Positions 55,391-63,397 of a DNA stretch of 64,000 nucleotides are shown piece by piece (position 1 is the stretch's first letter; each line of letters begins with the position of its first letter). The stretch is from assembly GCA_965243245.1 (NCBI GenBank), contig OZ251536.1, positions 930,001 to 994,000 on the forward strand, read 5' to 3'. Source of the stretch: JAYQKL01 sp965243245 (lineage in GTDB: Bacteria; Pseudomonadota; Alphaproteobacteria; RS24). The notes under the pieces are model-generated. The model ran no database searches, was not told the DNA's origin, and saw only the letters and a list, made by a program, of their open reading frames with translations. Both the position numbers and the translations under genes were made by a program.

Positions 55391-55606
55391 AACAGTGTAG
55401 AACAGGTTTTTGAAAAACTAATCCTATCCAGCGTTCCAATGATTTTAAGGTCTAATTTCGGGGCGGAAGAAACCTCTTGCAAGTCAGCAGTGCCAACTGT
55501 CATCATCAACCGCAATCTAGATTGCAATAACAGATGACCCACGCGCCAAAGGCTGGTAAAGTCATGCAAAACACCAACCGAGCCAGACGATTATATTGGA
55601 TTAAAG
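55391..55606. other. Gene-free spacer with a perfect palindrome
   Basis: No gene is supported. GCAATCTAGATTGC at 55512-55525 is a 14-base perfect palindrome, related in sequence to AATCTAGATT near 53150. It may be a small dispersed palindromic repeat. An open frame on the minus strand here (to 55569) is not similar to anything recognised. Confidence 0.4.
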
Positions 55607-56218
55607 ATGAGCATTACTCTCCACAAAAATGACCTGCCTGAAAACTTGAAATTTAAAAATGCTATCGCCATCGATACAGAAACATTGGGACTCAAACCTA
55701 ACCGTGATAAATTATGCCTCGTGCAAATCTCAGACGGCGGCGGCACAGCTCATATCGTCCAGATGAACCGCGAAACCTATGACGCACCAAATTTGAAAAA
55801 ACTTCTCGGCGATAGAGACATTCTTAAAATATTCCACTATGCACGCTTTGATGTCGCCATGCTCGCCCATTATCTCCATGTCCATTGCGCGCCTCTATGG
55901 TGTACCAAAATTGCCTCTAAACTCGCACGCACCTATACAGACCACCATGGACTCAAAGACCTATGCCGAGACCTTGCAAGCATCGACCTTTCCAAACAGC
56001 AACAAAGCTCAGACTGGGGCGCAAAAGAACTAACCAAAGCACAGCTGAAATATGCGGCCGCAGATGTATTGCACCTACATGGGCTAAAAAATAAACTAGA
56101 AAATATGCTCATACGCGAAGGACGAAAGGAAATGGCCGAAGCTTGTTTTGACTTCGTGCTTGTGCGCGCGGCTATGGATTTGGCAGGCTGGGAAGACTTG
56201 GATATTTTTGCCCATTAA
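55607..56218 (+). CDS. rnd: Ribonuclease D, short form
   Basis: 203 residues, a single DEDDy 3'-5' exonuclease domain: IAIDTETLGL (Exo I), HYARFDVAML (Exo II) and KYAAADVLHLH (Exo III with Tyr). HRDC domains of E. coli RNase D are absent, as usual in the short alphaproteobacterial form. It probably trims tRNA and other small RNA 3' ends. It heads the lptC-lptA-lptB-hpf run, 21 bases before the fused lptC-lptA gene. Confidence 0.94.
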   Translation: MSITLHKNDLPENLKFKNAIAIDTETLGLKPNRDKLCLVQISDGGGTAHIVQMNRETYDAPNLKKLLGDRDILKIFHYARFDVAMLAHYLHVHCAPLWCTKIASKLARTYTDHHGLKDLCRDLASIDLSKQQQSSDWGAKELTKAQLKYAAADVLHLHGLKNKLENMLIREGRKEMAEACFDFVLVRAAMDLAGWEDLDIFAH

Positions 56219-56239
56219 AAAACCGGAACCTGAAAGCCA

Positions 56240-57331
56240 ATGACCCAACAACAGCATTACTCAAAATGGGTTAGCCGATTAAAACTACTGTTTCCGATCG
56301 TAGCGGTTTTATTGGTCGGCGCGATTTTTCTCATGGGCAGGTCCGAGCCCGAATTGCAGGACCTGCCCATGAGTTATCAAAAAATCGAATTAACTCGCAA
56401 AGGCCCTCTTATGCGCGAGCCAAAACTGCAAGGCGTTACAAAACAGGGCAACCTCTATCGGGTAACCGCAGAGCTGGCACAACCTGACCCCAATAATCAG
56501 AATATTGTTTATTTGAAAAATATTGTCGGCATAACCATAGATAAAAAAACCACCAAAACACGACAACAAATATCAGCACCCGAGGGGCGGTTGCAACGCT
56601 TGGCAGATAGGCTCTACATGACCGGCGGCGTGAGGTTAGATGATTTTAGGGGCTATCAGCTAACCAGCCCGACTATGGAGGTGGACTTTCGGATAAATTT
56701 AATCCAAACGCAAACTCCTGTCATTGGCACAATCGAGATTGGTACAATCGGGATTGGTACAATCAAAATTGGTACAATCGGGCTTGGTACAATCGAGACG
56801 GGGAAAATTGAAGCGGGCGCCATGAAAGCCGATGGACAAACAAGTATCATTGAATTTTTCAACAAGGTGAAAACAACATATCTACCATTTGAAAAAAACA
56901 ACGCTCACCAAGCACCCTCTCCAAACGCGCCCATTATCATCACCTCTGAAACACTTACCCTCGACCAGAACACACATATCGGCGTCTTTGCAGGTCAGAT
57001 AGTTGCCGCTCAAGGCGCGTCCAAACTTTATAGTGACAAAACCGCCATCAGCATTGACCCTCAAACACGCCAAGCGCAAACCTTGCGGGCGCAGGGCAAT
57101 GTTTTACTCGTATCAAAGAACAACAGCCGCGCCACCGGCGATTGGGCCGAACATCATATTGACTCAAATATTATTTACATGGGCGGCGGCGTCACCTTGC
57201 TTGAACAAGGCAACACACTGCACGGGCAAGCTTTGCAAGTAAATACAGTCACCGGCAAGGCAACACTGATGGGCGGGGAAACGGTCAATGGAAAACAGCG
57301 CGTCAAAGGTATTTTTACACCCAATCAATAA
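56240..57331 (+). CDS. Fused LptC-LptA lipopolysaccharide transport protein
   Basis: 363 residues combining two normally separate proteins. Residues 1-33 hold the LptC membrane helix (FPIVAVLLVGAIFLMG). The LptC domain runs to about 215 (QISAPEGRLQRLADRLYMTG, IEFFNKVKTTYLP). The LptA/OstA domain follows from about 230 (IIITSETLTLDQNTHIGVFA, AQGNVLLVSKNNSRATGDWA) and lacks its own signal peptide. Residues 161-191 are tandem Ile-Gly-Thr-Ile repeats (15-bp units, 56720-56812) inserted in the LptC sheet. LptC docks on LptB2FG and passes lipopolysaccharide to LptA; a fused chain could form the first part of the bridge. Both domains use the same beta-jellyroll fold. Confidence 0.85.
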   Translation: MTQQQHYSKWVSRLKLLFPIVAVLLVGAIFLMGRSEPELQDLPMSYQKIELTRKGPLMREPKLQGVTKQGNLYRVTAELAQPDPNNQNIVYLKNIVGITIDKKTTKTRQQISAPEGRLQRLADRLYMTGGVRLDDFRGYQLTSPTMEVDFRINLIQTQTPVIGTIEIGTIGIGTIKIGTIGLGTIETGKIEAGAMKADGQTSIIEFFNKVKTTYLPFEKNNAHQAPSPNAPIIITSETLTLDQNTHIGVFAGQIVAAQGASKLYSDKTAISIDPQTRQAQTLRAQGNVLLVSKNNSRATGDWAEHHIDSNIIYMGGGVTLLEQGNTLHGQALQVNTVTGKATLMGGETVNGKQRVKGIFTPNQ

Positions 57332-57406
57332 AGAGCAATAGAATAAATCACGCGAATAATATCTCGATTTGTCAAATAGGTAAAACTGCGTTACTCTAAA
57401 AATAAT

Positions 57407-58243
57407 ATGAGTTCAAAACAAAAATCAGAAAGCCCCTCGCCCGACATAATGCCCAGCACAACACCCAAAACAACACCCAAAACAACGCCCGACATAACAA
57501 GCCCTACCCTTGTCAGCTCCGCCGATGGGCTAGAAGTGCTAAGTGTTGGCAAAAGCTATGCTAAACGCCCTGTTGTGCGCAATGTCTCCTTGAATTTACA
57601 GCGCGGCGAAGCCCTCGGTCTTCTGGGCCCCAATGGCGCCGGCAAAACCACCTGCTTTTATATGATTACAGGTCTTGTCGGTTCCGATTACGGTACCATC
57701 AAACTCAACGGCATTGATATTACGAATTTACCTATGTATCGGCGCGCCCGTCTTGGCATTGGTTATCTGCCCCAAGAAGCATCCATTTTCCGCGGGCTGA
57801 GTGTCGAGGATAATATTCGCGCCGTGCTTGAAACCGTCGAACCAGACCCGATAGAACGCGAAAAAAAACTTGAATCTCTGCTTGCCGATTTCTCGGTTTC
57901 GCATTTGGGCCGCACTCAGGGCATCGCGCTCTCTGGCGGCGAACGCCGCCGTGTGGAAATCGCCCGCGCCTTGGCAGCGAACCCATCCTACATTCTTCTT
58001 GACGAGCCCTTTGCCGGGATTGACCCGATTGCCGTTGGTGACATTCGGGACCTCGTCGCCACATTGAAAGATCGCAATATCGGGGTGCTTATTACCGACC
58101 ATAATGTACGCGAAACTCTTGGCATCATCGACCGTGCCGTTATTCTTCATGACGGTCAGGTCCTAATGGAAGGCACTGCAGACGAAATTATCGCGCATGA
58201 TGACGTGCGACGCCTGTATCTGGGAGACCAGTTCAGAATGTAA
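57407..58243 (+). CDS. lptB: Lipopolysaccharide export ATPase LptB
   Basis: ABC ATPase that powers LptFG. Walker A is GPNGAGKTT, signature LSGGERRRVEIARALA, Walker B ILLDEPFAGIDP, and the H-loop His lies in ITDHNVRETL. At 278 residues it has about 35 extra N-terminal residues rich in Thr, Pro and Lys, encoded by 12-bp repeats (about 57447-57495). It follows the fused lptC-lptA gene. The next gene is hpf; rpoN, which usually lies between them, is missing. Confidence 0.96.
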   Translation: MSSKQKSESPSPDIMPSTTPKTTPKTTPDITSPTLVSSADGLEVLSVGKSYAKRPVVRNVSLNLQRGEALGLLGPNGAGKTTCFYMITGLVGSDYGTIKLNGIDITNLPMYRRARLGIGYLPQEASIFRGLSVEDNIRAVLETVEPDPIEREKKLESLLADFSVSHLGRTQGIALSGGERRRVEIARALAANPSYILLDEPFAGIDPIAVGDIRDLVATLKDRNIGVLITDHNVRETLGIIDRAVILHDGQVLMEGTADEIIAHDDVRRLYLGDQFRM

Positions 58244-58275
58244 CGGCTGTAGAATCTTCAAAAACGGAGACTTAA

Positions 58276-58836
58276 ATGCAAATACAGATTACCGGCAAAC
58301 ATATCGAGACGGGGGAAGCTTTACGCAAACATGTGGAAACACAGCTTGAGGCGGGCATTAGCAAATATTTTGAACGCGGCGCCGAAGTGCTGGTTACTTT
58401 TTCAAAGCAAGGACACGGCTTTAGAACCGATTGCACCGTACACCTCGATAGCGGATTGCGGGCGCAAGCAAGCAGTGATGATACCGATATTTACGCAGGC
58501 TTTGACCAAGCTCTCACCAAAATGGAAAAACAACTACGCCGCTATAAGCGGCGGCTGAAAAACCATCATTCAAAAGCGGCCGCCAAAGAACTGCCGCCTA
58601 TTATAGCGCGCACGCTCGCGCCAGAGCCAGAAGATGGCGAACTACCCGAAGAATACCAAGCCATCACCATTGCTGAGAATGCTATTGAGCTGCCCTGTTT
58701 ATCGGTTAGTGAAGCTGTCATGCAGATGGAATTGACCCATGCAGATTATCTGATATTCCGCTCTGGCATACATGGCACTATGAACATTGTGCATCGGCGT
58801 GAAGACGGCAATATTGGCTGGCTTGACCCGCAATAA
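58276..58836 (+). CDS. hpf: Ribosome hibernation promoting factor, long form
   Basis: 186 residues. The N-terminal domain (about 1-105, MQIQITGKHIETGEALRKHV) binds the 30S decoding region. The C-terminal domain (about 130-186, SVSEAVMQMELTHADYLIFR) dimerises 70S ribosomes into 100S particles. The ATG follows GGAGACTTAA. In many proteobacteria rpoN precedes and ptsN follows hpf; here neither does. Confidence 0.95.
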   Translation: MQIQITGKHIETGEALRKHVETQLEAGISKYFERGAEVLVTFSKQGHGFRTDCTVHLDSGLRAQASSDDTDIYAGFDQALTKMEKQLRRYKRRLKNHHSKAAAKELPPIIARTLAPEPEDGELPEEYQAITIAENAIELPCLSVSEAVMQMELTHADYLIFRSGIHGTMNIVHRREDGNIGWLDPQ

Positions 58837-58902
58837 AATTTTATGCAACACTGGAGGTACAGATAAATTTTACGCGGACAGCTTTAGGCGCGAGGGGTAA
58901 GC

Positions 58903-59394
58903 ATGCTAAATGAACGCCAACGTACTTTACTGATTTTAAATGGAACAGGGCTCTTGATTATGGTTATCGTGAGCGGGTGGTTATATATTTTCATGCTGCT
59001 TGAAGGCATACGTCTCTTTCCGTTTATTGAGTATATAGAAGCCGACATTCCCGGCGATCGCCGCGCTTGGAATATGGCGCATATGGAGGCCATAACAAAC
59101 GGCTTATTACTCTTTGCGACGGCTCTGATAGCGCCGTATATTAAATTGAGCCCGCGCTTAACAAACACTCTATTTTGGACGTCTGTCATCTATGCTTGGC
59201 TTTTCACTCTGCCAGCCATTGCAAATGCAATCTTTGGAACGCGGGGGCTGGCCTTTAATGGCGGCCCATTTGAGGGAGGCTTGGCAAATAATTTAATATT
59301 CCTATCCGGATGGCCACCCGTTATAGCCGTTCATATTGCCTTTGCGCTCCTTGTTTACGGGGTTTGGCGACATTACAAATCTTTGAAAGAGTAA
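58903..59394 (+). CDS. Styrene-oxide-isomerase-like membrane protein
   Basis: 163 residues with four predicted helices. Length, helix order and sequence pattern fit StyC-type epoxide isomerases: the IPGDRRAWNMAHMEAITNG stretch matches StyC PGSPEGWARAHSGPALNG. It keeps His60 and Asn66, which correspond to the StyC heme-ligand His and a nearby active-site Asn, and later RGLAFNG matches RGLTFG. The third-helix Asn/Tyr of StyC are not obviously kept, so the substrate may differ. StyC-type enzymes turn epoxides into aldehydes or ketones in the membrane. It is 3 bases ahead of a di-iron-type protein gene. Confidence 0.7.
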   Translation: MLNERQRTLLILNGTGLLIMVIVSGWLYIFMLLEGIRLFPFIEYIEADIPGDRRAWNMAHMEAITNGLLLFATALIAPYIKLSPRLTNTLFWTSVIYAWLFTLPAIANAIFGTRGLAFNGGPFEGGLANNLIFLSGWPPVIAVHIAFALLVYGVWRHYKSLKE

Positions 59395-59397
59395 GCC

Positions 59398-60282
59398 ATG
59401 CTAAATGACAGACGTAAACACTGTTCTGAAATAGTCGTCAGAAAAATTCCATTTGAATTTTCCAAAGACATTAACCCTGTCTGGAATCCGTCAAAACCAG
59501 AATGGAGTCATATGGCTAATGGCGCATCGCTCACCATGCCCTATCTTGAGCCCTTTTTAATTCGTACCTTGCGCGAGGCTTCAAAATATGTGAGTGACGA
59601 TTTACTTCAAGCCGATATAAGTGCTTTCATGGCGCAAGAAGGGCAACATTTCCAAACCCATAATCGGTACAACACAATATTAAAGCTTAATGGTTATCCT
59701 GAGCTCGCCGACATCGAAGCCCAAATGTTGGAAGATTATAAACGCTTTGACAAAAAAAGTTTAAACTGGCGACTGGCCTATACCGCAGGTTTTGAGACCA
59801 TGACGGTCGGGATAACCGAATGGCTTATAGGCGAGCGCGCTTATCTGTTTAAAGGTGCGGATAGTCGTGTCGCCTCATTTATTTTATGGCATATGGTCGA
59901 AGAGACAGAGCATAAAAATGTAGCCTTTGATGCTTATCAACATATTGCAGGGCGTTATTTTCTGCGCGTGTGGGGAACTCTTTATGCGACGTGGCATATC
60001 GCTAAATTTAGCAGAAAAACTTACATTAAAATGCTCAAGCAAGATGGACTTTGGAATAATAAAGCAAGCCGAAAGCGTCTTTTGAGAATGATATTTGCTT
60101 TTTTCACAAATGCGGGACCTGCTCTTCTTCGTTCTTTGGTTCCGGGTTATCATCCGTCAAAGGTGAGGGACCAAAAATGGGTCAAGCGATGGATGGACTC
60201 CTATAAAGCACTGCCTGCAAATCAGATTCCGTTAGTGGACACCACTGATGACGACATCTTTTTGCAAGTTTCGCCAAAATAA
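59398..60282 (+). CDS. Predicted metal-dependent hydrolase, ferritin-like (PF10118 type)
   Basis: 294 residues. The ferritin-like metal motifs FMAQEGQHFQTHN, ETMTVGITEW and EETEHKNVAFD match the metal-dependent hydrolase family PF10118, whose four-helix bundle should bind two metals. Some relatives lie in xenobiotic or lipid gene clusters, and their reaction is unsettled (hydrolase or oxygenase). It starts 3 bases after the isomerase-like gene, so the two are very likely co-translated. Confidence 0.82.
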   Translation: MLNDRRKHCSEIVVRKIPFEFSKDINPVWNPSKPEWSHMANGASLTMPYLEPFLIRTLREASKYVSDDLLQADISAFMAQEGQHFQTHNRYNTILKLNGYPELADIEAQMLEDYKRFDKKSLNWRLAYTAGFETMTVGITEWLIGERAYLFKGADSRVASFILWHMVEETEHKNVAFDAYQHIAGRYFLRVWGTLYATWHIAKFSRKTYIKMLKQDGLWNNKASRKRLLRMIFAFFTNAGPALLRSLVPGYHPSKVRDQKWVKRWMDSYKALPANQIPLVDTTDDDIFLQVSPK

Positions 60283-60297
60283 AAGACATCAGCACTT

Positions 60298-61206
60298 TCA
60301 AGCACTTGGGGAAATCGGTGCTTTCAAGCGCGGGCGCGACCAAAGAATAAACGGGCCCGCAACAAAAAAGAACAAGATACCATAGAGCGCAGACGGTAAA
60401 CTTAAAATTGGCAAAGCTGTTTGCACACCAACAATTAAGGCACCGACTGTCATCCCCATTGCGGCGTTCTGGATGCCGGTTTCAATGGCAATTGTGACTT
60501 GTTCGCGTTGACCGAGTCTGAACAGTTTTGCAACCATCATGCCAATGGCGAACATGAATATAATCATTCCAAATAGACTAAGTGCCAGACTGTATAGCTG
60601 CTCGGTTAAGACCGCCCAATTTACGACAATAGTTGCAATGACAATCAGCGTAAAAAGCCCATTTGAAATTTTTGAAATAATTGGCTCTAGCCTCAATGAG
60701 ACCCTCGGCATAAAATGTCTAAGCACGATACCAATTGAAACGGGTAGCGCAGTAATGGCAAACATTTTCAAGCTTAGTGATGTAATATCGATCTCGATAT
60801 TATGGTCCTTCAAAAAGTAATCCGCCATCACGGCTACCATGGCGGGCAGGATAAACATAGACAAAAGGCTGGTAAGAGCTGTGAGCGTGATAGACAATGC
60901 AACAACGCCATGCGCAAGTTTAGTCATGATATTTGACACAACACCGCCGGGCGAAAAGGCCAATATCATGATGCCCAAGGCAATTTCGCCCGAAACATCA
61001 ATGATACAAATAAGCGCAAAAGCCGTCAGCGGCAAAAGAATAAGCTGGCAAAGAGCACCTGCAACTATGGTGCGCGGGATGATTAAGACACGCTTAAAAT
61101 CTGCAACGGTGAGCCCAAGGCCAATTGAAAACATGATGACGGCAAGGGCAAGAGGCAGGGCAAGAGGCAGGGCAAGAGGCAGAGCCTTAATAAGCGTATC
61201 AGCCAT
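60298..61206 (-). CDS. Bile acid:sodium symporter family (BASS) transporter
   Basis: 302 residues, about nine or ten helices. The family features LILAFSPGGVVSNIMTKLA and IETGIQNAAMGMTVGALIVG line the sodium and substrate site. The N-terminus has Leu-Ala-Leu-Pro repeats from three 12-bp DNA units (61146-61181), lengthening the first helix. BASS proteins take up organic anions such as bile acids, pantoate or keto acids with sodium. It is convergent with the metal-dependent hydrolase gene. Confidence 0.9.
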   Translation of the reverse strand: MADTLIKALPLALPLALPLALAVIMFSIGLGLTVADFKRVLIIPRTIVAGALCQLILLPLTAFALICIIDVSGEIALGIMILAFSPGGVVSNIMTKLAHGVVALSITLTALTSLLSMFILPAMVAVMADYFLKDHNIEIDITSLSLKMFAITALPVSIGIVLRHFMPRVSLRLEPIISKISNGLFTLIVIATIVVNWAVLTEQLYSLALSLFGMIIFMFAIGMMVAKLFRLGQREQVTIAIETGIQNAAMGMTVGALIVGVQTALPILSLPSALYGILFFFVAGPFILWSRPRLKAPISPSA

Positions 61207-61603
61207 GTCGAAATCCTTTTATGAGAGCCTTGAATATAAAGTTAATTCAGGCGTGTTCAAGGCTGATTTGTCATTACATTTGGGCATCTGAGCATCTGAA
61301 AACATAATTTAGTGCCAACAACTCGGCTATGGTTCGGCTATGGTGGTGTATGTAAGCAGTGTTTTCCAACTTGTCAAATATTCCGCAATATACTGATATA
61401 TAACAGTAAAATATTTTCTGAAGTTTTTTTGCAGAAATATGCTGTGTCGGAATTTCCTACACACCACTCAGAGTGATGTCCTGAACTTTATCCCCTCCCC
61501 ACCGCTTGCTAAAAGAGCAAAAAACAACAAACCATTTGATGATTCTCAATCTTTCCAGTATTTTCTCACATAGTTGCATTCAAACACAAAAGTTGGGAAT
61601 GAA
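61207..61603. other. Gene-free stretch at the edge of the restriction-modification island
   Basis: About 400 bases with no supported gene, RNA or clear repeat. It separates the BASS transporter from the hsdM island and is AT-rich; promoters for the BASS gene and for the HTH-hsdM unit should lie here. Confidence 0.5.
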
Positions 61604-61784
61604 ATGGACAGCGATATAATGACAATCAAAGAGGTTTCTGTATACCTCAAACTAAATGAAAAAAACGGCTTACCGGCTAACATTAGACGGTAAATTACCC
61701 GCCTTTAAAGTTGGTGCTAGCTGGCGTTTTAGGAAGGCTGATATCGATAGCTGGATACAGAAACAAACAGAGGGCGATAAATAA
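61604..61784 (+). pseudogene. AlpA/excisionase-like HTH gene with a frameshift
   Basis: The first frame reads MDSDIMTIKEVSVYLKLNEK and then breaks at a run of seven A (61659-61665). One base less would continue as TAYRLTLDGKLPAFKVGASW, then a WRFRKADIDSWIQK end, which completes a classical HTH_17 protein. The second frame stops at 61784, overlapping the hsdM ATG by one base, so translation was once coupled. It may be inactive, rescued by slippage on the A tract, or a sequencing error. Confidence 0.75.
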
Positions 61785-63307
61785 TGGCAAAAGACGATAA
61801 ATTAGAATCAATTGAAAAGAAGCTGTGGGACGCTGCTGATAAGCTGCGCAAAAATATTGATGCAGCGGAATATAAGCATGTCGTGCTTGGCCTGATATTC
61901 TTAAAATATATCTCTGATGCCTTTGAGGAGCTTTACGACAAACTCAAAGGTGGTGAGGGTGACGATGACGGTGCTGATCCAGAAGATCGTGACGAATATA
62001 AAGCGGAAAACGTGTTTTTTGTTCCACCATCTGCGCGTTGGTCATATATGCGTTCTCGTGCAAAACTGCCAGAAATAGGCAAGGATATTGATGATGCAAT
62101 GGATGCTATCGAGAAGGACAACCCATCGCTAAAAGGTGTATTGCCTAAAGTATTTGCTAGAGGAAATCTTGATCCTGTCAGTCTCGGCCGCCTTATCGAT
62201 GAATTTAGCAATATCAACATTGGTGATGCTAAAGCTCGTAGTGCTGATATTCTTGGTCATGTGTTCGAATATTTCCTAGGTGAATTTGCCCTAGCTGAAG
62301 GCAAAAAGGGTGGACAGTTCTATACGCCTCGCTCTGTAGTGCAGCTACTTGTAGAAATGCTTGAGCCATATAAAGGACGTGTGTTTGATCCATGTTGCGG
62401 TTCAGGCGGAATGTTCGTTCAGTCTGAAAAGTTCGTTGAAGAACACCAAGGGCGCGTGAATGACATCTCCATTTATGGGCAAGAAAGCAATCAGACCACA
62501 TGGCGACTGGCGAAGATGAACCTTGCTATTCGTGGCATTGATAGCTCGCAGGTGAAATGGAATAATGAGGGTTCATTCCTCAATGATGCTCATAAAGATT
62601 TGAAGGCTGATTATATAATCGCCAATCCACCATTTAATGTGAGTGATTGGAGTGGTGAGCTTCTGCGTGGTGATGGTCGATGGAAATACGGTGAGCCACC
62701 AACTGGCAATGCTAACTATGGCTGGATTCAGCATTTCCTATATCACCTTGCGCCCAACGGACATGCAGGTTTTGTGCTAGCAAAAGGTGCGCTTACGTCT
62801 AAATCTGGCGGTGAAGGAGATATTCGCCAAGCATTAATAGAGGCACGGCTGGTGGATTGCGTGGTTAACCTTCCTGCAAAACTATTCCTCAATACACAAA
62901 TCCCAGCCTCACTGTGGTTTTTACGCCGTGGAAAAACCTATCGCAGGGAGGAAATATTATTCATCGATGCTCGCAATCTTGGGCATTTAATAAATCGCCG
63001 AACAAAAGAGTTATCCGATGAAGATATAAACAGGATTGCTGGCACGTACCATAATTGGAGATCAGAAGATGATGGGTATGAGGATGTAAAAGGCTTCTGC
63101 AAAACCTCTGCCATAGATGAAGTTGCTAAGCTGGACTATGTCCTAACTCCAGGGCGATATGTTGGCTTAGAAGATGTCGAGGATGACTTCAATTTCGCCG
63201 AGCGTTTTACCTCACTGCAAGCTGAATTTAAAGAGCAGCTAAATGAGGAAGCCGAGCTAAATCAGCGTATCATCGAGAATTTAGCGAAGGTTAAAGTGAG
63301 CGGGTAA
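61784..63307 (+). CDS. hsdM: Type I restriction-modification system DNA methyltransferase subunit
   Basis: 507 residues. An HsdM N-terminal helical domain (about 5-150, KLESIEKKLWDAADKLRKNI) is followed by the N6-adenine methylase domain with motif I VFDPCCGSGGMF and motif IV NPPFN. GGQFYTPRSVVQLLVEM is the conserved HsdM signature. With HsdS it methylates adenine in a bipartite target and protects the host from HsdR. hsdS and hsdR are not in the window; they probably lie after dinD. Confidence 0.97.
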   Translation: MAKDDKLESIEKKLWDAADKLRKNIDAAEYKHVVLGLIFLKYISDAFEELYDKLKGGEGDDDGADPEDRDEYKAENVFFVPPSARWSYMRSRAKLPEIGKDIDDAMDAIEKDNPSLKGVLPKVFARGNLDPVSLGRLIDEFSNINIGDAKARSADILGHVFEYFLGEFALAEGKKGGQFYTPRSVVQLLVEMLEPYKGRVFDPCCGSGGMFVQSEKFVEEHQGRVNDISIYGQESNQTTWRLAKMNLAIRGIDSSQVKWNNEGSFLNDAHKDLKADYIIANPPFNVSDWSGELLRGDGRWKYGEPPTGNANYGWIQHFLYHLAPNGHAGFVLAKGALTSKSGGEGDIRQALIEARLVDCVVNLPAKLFLNTQIPASLWFLRRGKTYRREEILFIDARNLGHLINRRTKELSDEDINRIAGTYHNWRSEDDGYEDVKGFCKTSAIDEVAKLDYVLTPGRYVGLEDVEDDFNFAERFTSLQAEFKEQLNEEAELNQRIIENLAKVKVSG

Positions 63308-63321
63308 TAGTTGCAAAGGGT

Positions 63322-63378
63322 GGGGACAAATTGCCCCCCCCCCTTAAATAAAAATCAACCCGTGACAAATTGTCACGG
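63322..63378. promoter_or_regulatory. Two related palindromes between hsdM and dinD
   Basis: CCGTGACAA-A-TTGTCACGG at 63360-63378 is a perfect 9-bp inverted repeat, ending 19 bases before the dinD ATG. GGGGACAAATTGCCCC at 63322-63337 is a looser copy with the same GACAAATTG core. They look like operator sites for a dimeric regulator. They do not match the alphaproteobacterial LexA box. A run of ten C (63334-63343) adjoins the first site. Confidence 0.6.
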
Positions 63379-63397
63379 ACTGAAAAAGGTAGAAAAT

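Noticed and set aside
55267..55569. Minus-strand 100-codon open frame ahead of rnd
   Set aside because: It overlaps the end of the Mrr-like gene, matches no family I recognise, and includes a palindromic repeat.
61650..61670. Programmed -1 frameshift at AAAAAAC in the HTH gene
   Set aside because: The A AAA AAC heptamer is in register, but a -1 shift leads to a quick stop; the intact frame needs a +1 (or -2) shift.
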